A DNA stretch of 64,000 nucleotides from Parahaliea mediterranea (GCF_017255185.1 NZ_JAFKCZ010000004.1:419187-483186); one strand, 5' to 3'. Shown: positions 16,591-25,382, counted from the stretch's first letter. The notes: generated by a model not told the origin, from the sequence alone. Program-made: numbers and translations.

Positions 16591-18114
16591 GTGGATGACA
16601 TCAGGCCCGAGCTACAGGCGCTGCGCGAACGCCAGCGCCGCACCGGGGACGACGCGCGCGCCGAAGCCCGCGAGCGCCGCCACCAGCGCGGCTACCGCAC
16701 CGCGCGGGAAAACCTCGCCGACCTGGTAGACCCCGACTCCTTCCTCGAGTACGGCCAGCTCGCGGTGGCCGCCCAGCGCAGCCGCCGCGACTACGGCGAG
16801 CTGCAAAGCGCCACCGCCGCCGACGGCATTCTCACCGGCACCTGCACCATCAACGCCGACCGTTTGGGTGGCGAGCGCACCCGCGCCGCGGTGGTGGTCA
16901 ACGACTACGCGGTGCTGGCGGGCACCCAGGGATACTTCCACCACTACAAACTCGACCGCATCTGCGAGATCGCCGAGGAGCAGCACCTGCCGGTGGTGAT
17001 GTACACCGAGGGCGGCGGCGGGCGACCCGGCGACACCGACGTGCAGACCCAGATCGCCGGCCTGCACCTGCGCTCCTTCCGCAACTGGGCGCGGCTCGCC
17101 GGCCGGGTGCCGCGCATCGCGGTCAACAACGGTTACTGCTTCGCCGGCAACGCGGCCCTGTTCGGTTGCGCCGACTTTACCATCGCCACCCGCAGCTCCT
17201 GGATCGGCATGGCCGGCCCGGCGATGATCGAGGGCGGCGGCATGGGCAAGGTGGACGCCCGCGAGATCGGCCCCGCCGACGTGCAGGAAAAAAACGGGGT
17301 GATCGACATTGTCGCCGAGGACGAGGCCCACGCCACCGCGCTCGCCCGGCAGTTGTTGTCGTACTTCCAGGGCGACGACCCGCAGTGGGACTGCGCCGAT
17401 CAGCAGGGCCTGCGGGACATCGTGCCCGAGGACCGGCGCTGGGCCTACCCGGTGCGCCGGGTGATCGAGACCATCGCCGACAGCGGCAGCTTCCTGGAAC
17501 TGAGGCGCGTGTTCGGCCGCGGCATCATCACCGGCTTTATGCGCCTGGAGGGCCGGCCGGTGGCGTTGATCGCCAACGACTGCCAGCAGCTGGGCGGGGC
17601 GGTGGACGCGGAGTCCGCGGAGAAGGCGGCCCGCTTCCTGCAGCTGGTCAATGCCTTTGGCCTGCCGGTGGTCTCGCTGACCGACACGCCCGGCTTTATG
17701 GTGGGCCCGGCCAGCGAGGCCGCCGCCGCCGTGCGGCGGATGTCCTCGCTGTTTGTCAGCGGCGCCGCCCTGCAGGTGCCGGTGGTGGCGATTTTCCTGC
17801 GCAAGGGCTACGGCCTGGGCGCCATGGCCATGACCGGCGGCAGTTTCGTGGCGCCGGTCTACGCCGCGTCCTGGCCCACCGGCGAGTTTGGCGGCATGGG
17901 GCTGGAGGGGGCCGTGCGCCTGGGCTTTCGCAAGGAGCTGGAGGCGGTGGCAGACCCCGCCGAGCGCGAGGCCCTGTTCGAGAAACTGGTGGCGCAGTTG
18001 TATGAGTCCGGCAAGGCCACCGAGGCCGCGGCCTTTCTGGAAATTGACGCGGTGATCGATCCCGCGGATACCCGCCAGGTCATACTGGCCGCGTTGCGCT
18101 CCGCCGCGTTATAG
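16591..18114 (+). CDS. Acyl-CoA carboxylase carboxyltransferase (beta) subunit
   Basis: A 507-residue carboxyltransferase of the PccB/AccD-like family, which transfers carboxylate between biotin and an acyl-CoA. Both crotonase-like halves are visible: the N-half with VVNDYAVLAGTQGYFHHYKLDRICEIA and YTEGGGGRPGD, the C-half with LTDTPGFMVGPASEAAAAVRR and GYGLGAMAMTGG. It starts at a GTG with only a weak SD. No biotin-carboxylase or biotin-carrier gene lies in the window. It either pairs with a distant alpha subunit or acts as a decarboxylase or other stand-alone enzyme. Co-transcription with the hydratase is likely (36-bp gap). Confidence 0.85.
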   Translation: MDDIRPELQALRERQRRTGDDARAEARERRHQRGYRTARENLADLVDPDSFLEYGQLAVAAQRSRRDYGELQSATAADGILTGTCTINADRLGGERTRAAVVVNDYAVLAGTQGYFHHYKLDRICEIAEEQHLPVVMYTEGGGGRPGDTDVQTQIAGLHLRSFRNWARLAGRVPRIAVNNGYCFAGNAALFGCADFTIATRSSWIGMAGPAMIEGGGMGKVDAREIGPADVQEKNGVIDIVAEDEAHATALARQLLSYFQGDDPQWDCADQQGLRDIVPEDRRWAYPVRRVIETIADSGSFLELRRVFGRGIITGFMRLEGRPVALIANDCQQLGGAVDAESAEKAARFLQLVNAFGLPVVSLTDTPGFMVGPASEAAAAVRRMSSLFVSGAALQVPVVAIFLRKGYGLGAMAMTGGSFVAPVYAASWPTGEFGGMGLEGAVRLGFRKELEAVADPAEREALFEKLVAQLYESGKATEAAAFLEIDAVIDPADTRQVILAALRSAAL

Positions 18115-18172
18115 TGTTCGCGAGCCACACGGCTCGCCATGAAAAACAATAAATACGACACAAGGAGGGAAC

Positions 18173-20131
18173 ATGCGCCTTTCCCTGTTGCTGGCGGCCG
18201 CGCTGGCGACTCCGATAGCCGGGCTGTCGCTGCCCGCGGATGCCCAGGCCCAGGCCCAGGCCGGGCGGCAATTGCTGTGGGGGGACACCCACCTGCACAC
18301 CACCTATTCGTCCGACGCCTTCGCCAACAACAACCTGGTGGCGGACCCGGACACCGCCTACCGCTACGCCCGCGGCGAGCCGGTGGAGCACCCCTATCAC
18401 CGGGCCAGGGTGCAGATCGGCACCCCGCTGGACTTCCTGGTGGTGTCCGACCACGCCGAGTTCCTGGGGGTGATCCGCAATACCTATTTTGAGGGCGTGG
18501 ACACCAGCGACCTGGGTCTGCTGGACAGCCTGAAGGCGCGGTTGGCCACCTGGATCCTGCAGCGCCACGTGGATCGGGGCGAGGGGCGGTTGTTGTTCGT
18601 GGACGTGCTGCCCGAGCCGGGCGATCCACGCGCCGCCGCCGAGGCGGCCCAGCTGGGCGGCAACGTCGGCTGGCTGCCGCCGATGCCGGAGGTGGAGGCC
18701 AACACCTGGCGCCAGATCACCGAGGCCGCCGACCGCTACAACGCGCCGGGGGAATTCACCGCCCTGATCGGCTGGGAGTGGAGTTCGATCCCGGCGGGGG
18801 CCAACCTGCACCGGGTGGTGGTGTCCGACGCCGACGCCGCCCGGGCGCAGCAGTTCCAGCCCTTCGGCCTGGACGACAGCCCCTATCCCGAGGACCTGTG
18901 GGCCTGGCTGGCGGAAACCGGCGAGGCCACCGGGGTGGACTTCCTGGCCATTCCGCACAACTCCAATATCTCCAAGGGCTTTATGTTCGACACCCGCACC
19001 CTGCGCGGGGCCGCCATGACACCCGACTACATCGCCACCCGGCGGCGCTGGGAGCCGATCGCCGAGATCACCCAGATCAAGGGCGATTCGGAGACCCATC
19101 CGGACCTGTCGCCACAGGATGAGTTCGCCGACTTCGAGGCCTATCCGCACTACATCCAGCGCCACATCACGCCCTACGAGGCCAGGCCCGGGGACTACCT
19201 GCGCCCGGCGCTGATGCGCGGCCTGGAACTGGAGCGCGAACTGGGCGCCAATCCCTACCAGCTGGGTTTTGTCGGCTCCACCGATTCGCACACCGCGCTG
19301 TCGTCCGCCGAGGAGGACAACTTCCACGGCAAGATGGCCACCGACTCCATCCCCGCCAACAAGACCCTGGGCTGGAGCGAGGAGGACGGCGGCACCAACG
19401 GCTGGGCCATGTCGGCCTCCGGCATGGCCGCGGTGTGGGCCGAGGACAACACCCGAGAGGCGATCCTGGCGGCGATGAAGCGGCGCGAGGTTTACGCCAC
19501 CACCGGCCCGCGCATCGGTGTGCAGTTCTTTGCCGGCTGGGGTCTGGGCGCCGAAGACCTCGAAGCGCCGGACCTGTACGCGCGGGCCACCGCGGCGGGG
19601 GTGCCGATGGGTGGTGAACTGTCGGCGGCAGATGCCGCCAGCGCCGGGGAAGAGGGCGCGGCGGGTGAGGGCGCATCCAGTGAGGGTTCACCGAGCGAGG
19701 GCTCCCCAAGCTTCCTGGTCCAGGCGCTGATGGACCCGGCCGGCGCGCCCCTGGACCGGGTGCAGATCGTCAAGGGCTGGCTCGATGCCAGCGGCAAGTC
19801 CCACGAGAAAGTCTTCGATGTGGTGTGGTCCGGCCACCGCGTACCCGGCGCCGACGGCCGCCTGCCGCCGGTGGCCGACACCGTCGACCGCAGTACCGGC
19901 CGGCTCGGTGAGAACGAGGGCGCGCCGCAGCTGCTGGCTCACTGGCGGGACCCCGGGTTCGACGCCGGCCAGGCGGCCTTCTACTACGTGCGCGTACTGC
20001 AGGTGCCCACCGCCCGCCACTCCTTCCTCGACGCGCTGGCGCTGGGGCAGGAGAGCGCGGCCGGCTACCCAGATACCATCCAGGAGCGGGCCTATACCTC
20101 GCCCATCTGGTATCGGCCCCCCGCTAACTGA
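18173..20131 (+). CDS. Exported DUF3604 protein (PHP-like metal-binding fold)
   Basis: 652 residues with an N-terminal signal peptide (hydrophobic core LSLLLAAALATPIAGL, cleavage near ADAQAQA). The mature start holds WGDTHLHTTYSSDA, a His-rich metal-binding motif like PHP phosphoesterases, followed by VVSDHAEFLG, IPHNSNISKG and GSTDSHTA, each supplying metal ligands. A Gly/Glu/Ser low-complexity insert is present near residues 485-508. DUF3604 proteins are widespread and uncharacterised. It follows the CoA operon with a strong AAGGAGGG box and could process an extracytoplasmic substrate. Function is unknown. Confidence 0.87.
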   Translation: MRLSLLLAAALATPIAGLSLPADAQAQAQAGRQLLWGDTHLHTTYSSDAFANNNLVADPDTAYRYARGEPVEHPYHRARVQIGTPLDFLVVSDHAEFLGVIRNTYFEGVDTSDLGLLDSLKARLATWILQRHVDRGEGRLLFVDVLPEPGDPRAAAEAAQLGGNVGWLPPMPEVEANTWRQITEAADRYNAPGEFTALIGWEWSSIPAGANLHRVVVSDADAARAQQFQPFGLDDSPYPEDLWAWLAETGEATGVDFLAIPHNSNISKGFMFDTRTLRGAAMTPDYIATRRRWEPIAEITQIKGDSETHPDLSPQDEFADFEAYPHYIQRHITPYEARPGDYLRPALMRGLELERELGANPYQLGFVGSTDSHTALSSAEEDNFHGKMATDSIPANKTLGWSEEDGGTNGWAMSASGMAAVWAEDNTREAILAAMKRREVYATTGPRIGVQFFAGWGLGAEDLEAPDLYARATAAGVPMGGELSAADAASAGEEGAAGEGASSEGSPSEGSPSFLVQALMDPAGAPLDRVQIVKGWLDASGKSHEKVFDVVWSGHRVPGADGRLPPVADTVDRSTGRLGENEGAPQLLAHWRDPGFDAGQAAFYYVRVLQVPTARHSFLDALALGQESAAGYPDTIQERAYTSPIWYRPPAN

Positions 20132-20147
20132 ATGGAGTACTAAAGGC

Positions 20148-20915
20148 ATGCAAAACCTGTTCGATATCCGCGGCAAGGTGGCCATGGTAACCGGCGGTTC
20201 CCGCGGCATCGGCGCGATGATCGCCCGCGGCTTCCTGGAGCACGGCGCGCGGGTCTACATCACCGCGCGCAAGGAAGCGGAGCTGGAGGCCGCGCAGAAG
20301 GAACTGGCGGCGGCGGGCGACTGCATTGCCCTACGCTCGGACCTGTCGACGCTGGACGGGATCGAGGCTTTGGTGGCGGCGGTGTCCGCGCGCGAGCAGC
20401 GCCTCGACATCCTGGTCAACAATGCCGGCGCCACCTGGGGCGCGCCGCTGGCGGAGTTTCCGGAGAGTGGTTGGGACAAGGTCATGGACCTCAACGTGAA
20501 GTCGCCGTTTTTCCTCACCCAGCGCTGCCTGCCCCTGTTGCGCGCCGGCGCGGCGGCCAGCCCGCGCGCCCGGGTGATCAACATCGGCTCGGTGAACGGC
20601 ATGATCAACTCGCACATGCCGAACTATTCCTACAGCGCGAGCAAGGCGGCAATCCACCACCTGACGCGGCACCTGGCCACCGAGCTGGCCGGCGACGGCA
20701 TCAATGTGAACGCCATCGCCCCGGGGGTGTTCCCTAGCAAGATGACCGCGCACATGCTGCCCGAAGAGGAAGAGCTGGTCCGGGGTTTCCCCATTTCCCG
20801 CATCGGGGCGCCGGAGGATATCGCCGGCACCGCGATTTTCCTTTCGTCGCGGGCCTCGGAATGGATGACCGGGCAGGTACTGGCCCTGGACGGCGGGGTG
20901 GTGGCCGCCGCCTAG
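20148..20915 (+). CDS. SDR-family oxidoreductase (glucose/3-oxoacyl reductase type)
   Basis: A 255-residue classical SDR. The coenzyme loop TGGSRGIG is at about 14-21, where the Arg suggests NADP(H). NNAG follows, then the catalytic Ser in INIGSVNGM and YSASK (Tyr163/Lys167 region), and it ends with the usual MTGQVLALDGG. The frame is open far upstream inside the DUF3604 gene. The ATG at 20148, after a GGAGTACTAAAGG stretch 17 bp past that gene's stop, is chosen. The substrate is not evident; it may act on the same catabolic intermediates as the genes before it. Confidence 0.88.
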   Translation: MQNLFDIRGKVAMVTGGSRGIGAMIARGFLEHGARVYITARKEAELEAAQKELAAAGDCIALRSDLSTLDGIEALVAAVSAREQRLDILVNNAGATWGAPLAEFPESGWDKVMDLNVKSPFFLTQRCLPLLRAGAAASPRARVINIGSVNGMINSHMPNYSYSASKAAIHHLTRHLATELAGDGINVNAIAPGVFPSKMTAHMLPEEEELVRGFPISRIGAPEDIAGTAIFLSSRASEWMTGQVLALDGGVVAAA

Positions 20916-20919
20916 GCCC

Positions 20920-22467
20920 TCAGCGGTCCGCCGAGGCGGTGGTGGGCCGCACGTCGTGCCCGGCCGCAACGGCGTGCCAGCGGAAGTCGCCGCGCTCCAG
21001 CTGGCGGTGATCCCGGCGGTAGCTGCGCGCATTGAAAGGGTAGAGCGAGGCGATCTCGCCGTCGGCGCGCTTGTACCAGCTCTGGCAGGCGCCCGCCCAC
21101 ACCGTGTCCTGTAGCGCCGCGCGAATCTCCGCGTTGTAGCGCTGGTAAGCGTCCTCGGTCACCTCAATGGCGCTGCCGTCGCCGGTGCTGGCAATGGCCT
21201 GCAGGATCAACTCCAGCTGGGCCTCGATCATGTACACCACCGAGGTGGTGCCGACCCCGGTATTGGGGCCGGTGGTGAAATAGAAGTTGGGAAAGCCCGG
21301 CACAAAGCCGCCCTTGTAGGCACGCGGAATATCCGCCCATTCCTCGCTGAGCAGACGGCCGTTGCGCCCGCGCACTACCGCCGCGCGCATATAGCCCTCG
21401 AGGTCGAAGCCGGTGGCGTAGACGAGTATGTCCGCCTCGCGCAGCTCGCCGCCGGTGGTTTGCACGCCCTCCGGGGCGATGCGCTCGATACCCGCGGTGA
21501 CCAGCTCGACGTTGCGCCGGTTCAGCGCCTGGTAGAAATCGTCGGCGATCAGAATGCGCTTGCAGCCCATGGGGTAGCTGGGCAGCAGCGCCTCCGCCGT
21601 TGCCGGTTCCGCCACCTCGGCGCGGATATGCGCGCGGATCATCCGCTCAAGGCGCTCCCGCCAGCGCGAGCGGCGGCGGGTTTTGACCACCGGGAACAAC
21701 AGCCACTCGCCGCGCAGGAACAGGTAGTGGCGGTACAGCCGCCCCAGCCAGGGCCAGCGGGCAAAGCGCGCCTTTTCGCGCTCGCTAAAGGCCCGGTCGA
21801 GCCGCGGCGCGATATAGTTGGGGGTGCGCTGGTACACATCGATGCGCGCCGCCACCCGGGCCAGCTCCGGCACCAGCTGGATGGCGCTGGCGGCGCTGCC
21901 GATCACCGCCACCCGCTTGCCGCTGAAATCCACCGACGCATCCCACTCGGCGGAATGCATGCTCGGCCCCCGGAAATCCCCGCGCCCGGGAATATCGGGG
22001 TAGGCCGGCAGGTGCAGGCCGCCACTGGCGAAGATCACATGGCGGCTGTGGCGCACACTGCCATCGCCCAGCCGGGCCCGCCACAACCCGCGCTCCGCCT
22101 CCCAGTCCAGCGACACCACCGCCGTATTCAGGCGGATGCGGTCGCGAATGCCGTACTTGTCCACACAGCGTTCGATATAGGCCTGGATCTCCGCCTGGGG
22201 CGCGAACTTGCGCGACCAGTTGGGATTGGGCTCGAAGGAGTAACAGTACAGGTGGGAAGCGATATCGCACGCCGCGCCGGGATAGCGGTTGTGCCACCAG
22301 GTGCCGCCGATACCCACGGCTTTCTCGCAGATAAGGAAGTTGTCGATGCCGGCTTCGCGCAGGCGGATGCCGGCGCCCACGCCGGCAAAACCGGCGCCGA
22401 CGATCAGCACCTGAAGGGGAGGGGCGTCAGCGGCGAGCTGTTCAGTGTGTGGGATGGCGCGGTTCAT
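20920..22467 (-). CDS. Flavin-containing monooxygenase, type I Baeyer-Villiger-like
   Basis: A 515-residue FAD/NADPH monooxygenase. The N-terminal FAD Rossmann motif is GAGFAGVGAG (about 24-33), followed by the BVMO-typical GIGGTWWHNRYPGA. The fingerprint FRGPSMHSAEWD fits FxGxxxHxxxW(P/D). The second nucleotide-binding site reads IGSAASA in place of GxGxxG. Such enzymes insert oxygen into ketones, including steroid ketones. It is convergent with the SDR at 20148 (4-bp gap). An upstream alcohol-to-ketone step by an SDR would fit, but substrate assignment is inference. Confidence 0.9.
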   Translation of the reverse strand: MNRAIPHTEQLAADAPPLQVLIVGAGFAGVGAGIRLREAGIDNFLICEKAVGIGGTWWHNRYPGAACDIASHLYCYSFEPNPNWSRKFAPQAEIQAYIERCVDKYGIRDRIRLNTAVVSLDWEAERGLWRARLGDGSVRHSRHVIFASGGLHLPAYPDIPGRGDFRGPSMHSAEWDASVDFSGKRVAVIGSAASAIQLVPELARVAARIDVYQRTPNYIAPRLDRAFSEREKARFARWPWLGRLYRHYLFLRGEWLLFPVVKTRRRSRWRERLERMIRAHIRAEVAEPATAEALLPSYPMGCKRILIADDFYQALNRRNVELVTAGIERIAPEGVQTTGGELREADILVYATGFDLEGYMRAAVVRGRNGRLLSEEWADIPRAYKGGFVPGFPNFYFTTGPNTGVGTTSVVYMIEAQLELILQAIASTGDGSAIEVTEDAYQRYNAEIRAALQDTVWAGACQSWYKRADGEIASLYPFNARSYRRDHRQLERGDFRWHAVAAGHDVRPTTASADR

Positions 22468-22540
22468 GCATCATTTTCCCTGCGAGCTGCGGGTAGAGCA
22501 TAGCAGGCCAGGGCAGTCGCCGTCACAGCCGTGGCCGCTT

Positions 22541-23224
22541 TCACCACGCGCGTGGTTTCGTTCGAGCGGTGAAGAGAATGGATGCCGGTTTATGAGTCTG
22601 TGGATCGATGGGCTCGCGGATGGCCTTTATTTTGAACCCATTCGCCAGAAACAGTGCAATCCAGCTTTCGAGCGTCCTGAAGTACCACGGTGCGGGGTCG
22701 GTGAAGCTGGCGTCAAAGCCGGCCCATGAGCCGTCGCGCCAGCCATCGATATAGGGCATATCGCTGGCAAACAACGGATGCAGCGTTTGCACGATAAAAA
22801 CGCCCCCCGGTTTCAAGCACGCCGGTACCGTACTGAACAGCGCCTCGACCGACTCCTTGCCCAGCAGCGAGAGATTGCAGACGACGACATCGAACAGCCC
22901 CTCAAGTGACAGTTCCGCGAGCGTTTCGTAGGAAGTGACCAGAAACCGGCCACCACCTCCGGCCTTTGCCTGTTCGATCAGCTCTGGTACCGCGTCAACG
23001 CCCACCAAATGCGTGACATGGGGAGCGAGCTGGCGACAAAGCCAGCCCTCGCCGCAACCGATATCGAGCACGGCATCGGGCGAATGACCCAGCACAGCCT
23101 CGACCATGGCCTGGTTCGTGACCCGCTCGCGGGTGCCAATGCGGTTGTTGCGAACAGCGCTTGTCCACTGGGACGCATTCTTGTGCCAGGAGTCGATGAT
23201 CTTCTCATCGCTGTGCGAATCCAT
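22541..23224 (-). CDS. Class I SAM-dependent methyltransferase
   Basis: About 227 residues of the Methyltransf_11/UbiE-like fold. Motif I is VLDIGCGEGWL, followed by VGVDAVPELIEQA, FDVVVCNLSLL (motif II) and LKPGGVFIVQTLHP (motif III). A nine-residue upstream extension to a start at 23251 is open. The ATG at 23224 has a GAAG-rich stretch just upstream and is preferred. The substrate is unknown. It is the last typical gene before the AT-richer islet. Confidence 0.82.
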   Translation of the reverse strand: MDSHSDEKIIDSWHKNASQWTSAVRNNRIGTRERVTNQAMVEAVLGHSPDAVLDIGCGEGWLCRQLAPHVTHLVGVDAVPELIEQAKAGGGGRFLVTSYETLAELSLEGLFDVVVCNLSLLGKESVEALFSTVPACLKPGGVFIVQTLHPLFASDMPYIDGWRDGSWAGFDASFTDPAPWYFRTLESWIALFLANGFKIKAIREPIDPQTHKPASILFTARTKPRAW

Positions 23225-23374
23225 AGATTCTTCGCCTTCTATAGTGCGCATCTATTGTGCATGGCTACTGCTCTCCACAAAAGTGTATAGAGATTAGCAG
23301 TTAAGCCGCGCGGTGGCAGTGCTATCTAGCGACGAAGGAACTCCGAAACGATTCTGGTGTGCTTTCCACGAGCT

Positions 23375-23502
23375 TTACTCGAACTCGGCATGCTCGGGCA
23401 GGCGATTGTTTATGCTGTACCAGGGCGCTTTCTGAGATACCCAGATATGACCCTTCTCGTTGGATTGAGGATCATCATCCAGGGAGCCCAAACGCAAGAT
23501 GA
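23375..23502 (-). pseudogene. 3' half of a GFA-family gene, cut off by the IS3 element
   Basis: Reading the minus strand from the IS edge gives IILRLGSLDDDPQ, then SQKAPWYSINNR, ending at TAA (23375-23377). This is the normal C-terminal region of GFA (glutathione-dependent formaldehyde-activating enzyme/CENP-V) proteins. It lacks a start and is separated from its 5' half at 24770-25034 by the insertion. Joining the halves with one 3-bp target copy removed restores the frame as GTPH followed by IILRLG. Confidence 0.85.
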
Positions 23503-23533
23503 TGGAGTGGTCAACTAATTTTTGACAACCCAG

Positions 23534-24412
23534 TTAAGCGGCTTTCTTCATTTCTGCCATAGCTGATTCGTACTGACTGGGACTGGTGTAATCCAGGTAC
23601 GAATGCAGCCGCTGGCTGTTATAGAACATCGCAATGTAGTCCAGTATGTCCTGCTGCGCCTCGGCGCGGGTTTGATAATGGCGCCACTGAACACGCTCTT
23701 TCTTCAGGCTGGCAAAGAAGCTCTCGGCCACTGCGTTATCCCAACAGTCGCCTTTTCGGCTCATGCTGCCAACAAAGCCATGCGCTTTGAGTAGCTGCCG
23801 GTACGCCTTGCTCGCGTACTGCGAGCCCCTATCCGAATGCACGATCAGGCCCGCAGGTGGGCGTCGCCGCCACAGGGCCATCTGCAACGCATAGGTGACC
23901 AATCGGGCGTTTATCCGTGATCCCATGCTCCAGCCCACGACACGGCGACTGAACAGGTCAATAAATACGGCTAGATACAGCCAGCCTTCCTGAGTCCAGA
24001 CATAGGTAATATCCGATACGTACGCCTGATCAGGGGCAGAGACATCGAACTCCCGCTCCAGCACGTTCTCGAACACCGGCTGCCTGTGATTACTGTTCGT
24101 CGTCACCCTGTATTTCTTGCGGTAACGTGCCTTTACACCGGCCTCGCGCATCAGAGAACGGGCTTTCCTGCGGCCTACCGGGTATCCCAGGGCATTGAGC
24201 GCCCGCTTCATTCTTCGCGCTCCGTAGCTGTAACCACTGGCCTCCGCGATTTCCTTGACTGCTGACAACATCGCCTGACGCTCGGGGTCCGGTTGTTGAC
24301 TCGCTTGTCGCTGGCAATGTTGGTAAAAAGCACTACGACTCACACCCAGTAGCCGACACATCAAGTCGGCTGGCCAGGTCTTCTTGTGTCGGGTGATAAA
24401 CGCGTATTTCAC
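23534..24412 (-). CDS. IS3-family transposase OrfB (DDE integrase domain)
   Basis: 292 residues. An N-terminal HTH_21-like region (LLGVSRSAFYQH) precedes the rve integrase core with Asp134 (VSDITYVW), Asp194 (VHSDRGSQYAS) and Glu230 (NAVAESFF). The 35-residue D-to-E spacing is characteristic of IS3. Its stop lies within the left inverted repeat. It overlaps orfA in another frame and is normally made as an OrfAB fusion by -1 frameshifting. All catalytic residues are intact, so the element may be active. Confidence 0.95.
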   Translation of the reverse strand: MKYAFITRHKKTWPADLMCRLLGVSRSAFYQHCQRQASQQPDPERQAMLSAVKEIAEASGYSYGARRMKRALNALGYPVGRRKARSLMREAGVKARYRKKYRVTTNSNHRQPVFENVLEREFDVSAPDQAYVSDITYVWTQEGWLYLAVFIDLFSRRVVGWSMGSRINARLVTYALQMALWRRRPPAGLIVHSDRGSQYASKAYRQLLKAHGFVGSMSRKGDCWDNAVAESFFASLKKERVQWRHYQTRAEAQQDILDYIAMFYNSQRLHSYLDYTSPSQYESAMAEMKKAA

Positions 24413-24702
24413 CGCGTTTCCTTGGCAAAGAAGACCGTCGCCTTTTTTAAAATGTCTTTCTCCATCTTCAAGCGGCGATTTTCTTCCCGGAGCTTCCGGA
24501 TCTCAGCCTGCTCCGCCGTGAGCTTGCCATTGCCACGAAAAGCCTTTCCATCGCCCTCTGTATGTTCTTTGATCCAGCGGCCCAGCATATTGGCATTGAT
24601 CTCCAGGCTGCGGGCGGCCTCCGCACGGCTATAACCCTGCTCCAGCACAAGGCTGATCGCGTCCAGCTTGAATTCCTTCGAATATTTCTTTCTCGAGGTC
24701 AT
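24409..24702 (-). CDS. IS3-family transposase OrfA (HTH)
   Basis: 97 residues. An N-terminal Tnp_8 HTH (SKEFKLDAISLVLEQGYSRAEAARSLEI) is followed by a leucine-zipper-like coiled coil (AEIRKLREENRRLKMEKDILKKA). The minus strand carries an A6G slippery run (24442-24448) within the codons for DILKKAT, where the ribosome can slip -1 into orfB. OrfA alone is usually the regulatory product; the fusion is the transposase. Confidence 0.93.
   Translation of the reverse strand: MTSRKKYSKEFKLDAISLVLEQGYSRAEAARSLEINANMLGRWIKEHTEGDGKAFRGNGKLTAEQAEIRKLREENRRLKMEKDILKKATVFFAKETR
24442..24448 (-). promoter_or_regulatory. Programmed -1 frameshift site (A6G) between orfA and orfB
   Basis: Minus-strand AAAAAAG in the A AAA AAG register near the end of orfA and upstream of the orfB overlap. 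This is the standard slippery heptamer for IS3-family OrfAB synthesis. Confidence 0.75.
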
Positions 24703-24769
24703 GTAGTACAGTCTCCAGTTGAGGGTATTGTCCCTTAACTGGGCTGCTCACATCCATTGAACCATTCCA

Positions 24770-25034
24770 TAATATGCGGCGTACCCTCTCGTTTGGCATA
24801 AATCTGTGTTCCGCAGTTGGAACAGAAGTAACGCATCTTTCCTTTGGATGACTCGAAAGCGCCCAGCGCATGATTGCTGGTCAGCGTGAAGTCACTGTCC
24901 TTTACCGCCGCAACGCTGGAGAACGCTGCCCCATGTGCTTTGCGGCAAGTCACGCAATGGCAATGGACAATATCGCTAACTTCTCCATGAATTTCATATT
25001 TCACGCTTCCACAAAGACAGCTACCAGTGATCAT
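24770..25034 (-). pseudogene. 5' half of the GFA-family gene interrupted by the IS3 element
   Basis: Encodes the GFA-domain N-terminal two thirds with zinc ligands: CLCGSVKYE, HCHCVTCRKAHGAAF and YFCSNCGTQIYAKREGTPH. After that the reading runs into the insertion sequence and stops at 24735 (ending NGCEQPS). GFA proteins are zinc-binding and usually ~130 residues; the missing ~40 residues are found at 23375-23502. The ATG at 25034 is chosen over a GTG two codons upstream because GAGG precedes it at proper spacing. The ancestral role is uncertain, since few GFA members are true formaldehyde-glutathione synthases. Confidence 0.85.
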
Positions 25035-25145
25035 GCTCACCTCGATTCTTAGGACGGTTCAGTCGTGCGGTAAAGCAGCCCGAGCGCGATAGTAGTTGTC
25101 GCGGGCTCGCGGCTACGCCGCCCCATAGTGCTAACTCAGGGCTTT

Positions 25146-25382
25146 CTACAGGCCTTCCTTTGCTCGGGTAATTGCGGCTTCAATCGCAGCCTTGGCTTGC
25201 GGACTGTTTTTCCAGCACGTTGTTCTCAACATTGACGCAACCATGTCGGCGATGACATCCGCTTGGTAGGTGGCCAGATCGGCAAGCGAGTCGATGCCGA
25301 TTTCTTCAAATCGTTTTAGAACGGTTGGGCCAACGCCCTTTACGGCCAGGAGGGCCTTTCTTTCGGGGTCCGAAAACGCCAC
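25146..25382 (-). CDS. Small helix-hairpin-helix protein
   Basis: 78 residues. The N-terminal half is a HhH motif (LLAVKGVGPTVLKRFEEIGI), usually a non-specific DNA-binding element. The C-terminal half contains the conserved-looking MLRTTCWKNSPQAKAAIEAAI. It begins at a GTG after AAGGAG. Proteins of this size and layout are common and uncharacterised. It lies just upstream of the disrupted GFA gene on the same strand. Confidence 0.75.
   Translation of the reverse strand: MAFSDPERKALLAVKGVGPTVLKRFEEIGIDSLADLATYQADVIADMVASMLRTTCWKNSPQAKAAIEAAITRAKEGL

Larger units (their letters stand above)
23503..24769 (-). mobile_element. IS3-family insertion sequence (1267 bp)
   Basis: Contains orfA and orfB on the minus strand. 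The ends are imperfect ~36-bp inverted repeats: the left begins TGGAGTGGTCAACT and holds CCCAGTTAAG. The right, read on the other strand, begins TGGAATGGTTCAAT and holds the same CCCAGTTAAG at the same distance. Ends TG...CA are standard for the family. The flanking triplets are TGA (left) and TAA (right), a 3-bp duplication with one difference. The insertion lies inside a GFA-family gene. Confidence 0.88.

Noticed and set aside
24735..24769. GFA gene ending naturally at 24735 (NGCEQPS)
   Set aside because: Those last codons lie inside the IS3 terminal repeat; the true C-terminal region is found intact beyond the element.
25040..25145. attC site between the GFA half and the HhH gene
   Set aside because: Short dyads exist (GCGGGCTCGCGGC region), but neither RYYYAAC nor GTTRRRY fits at sensible spacing.
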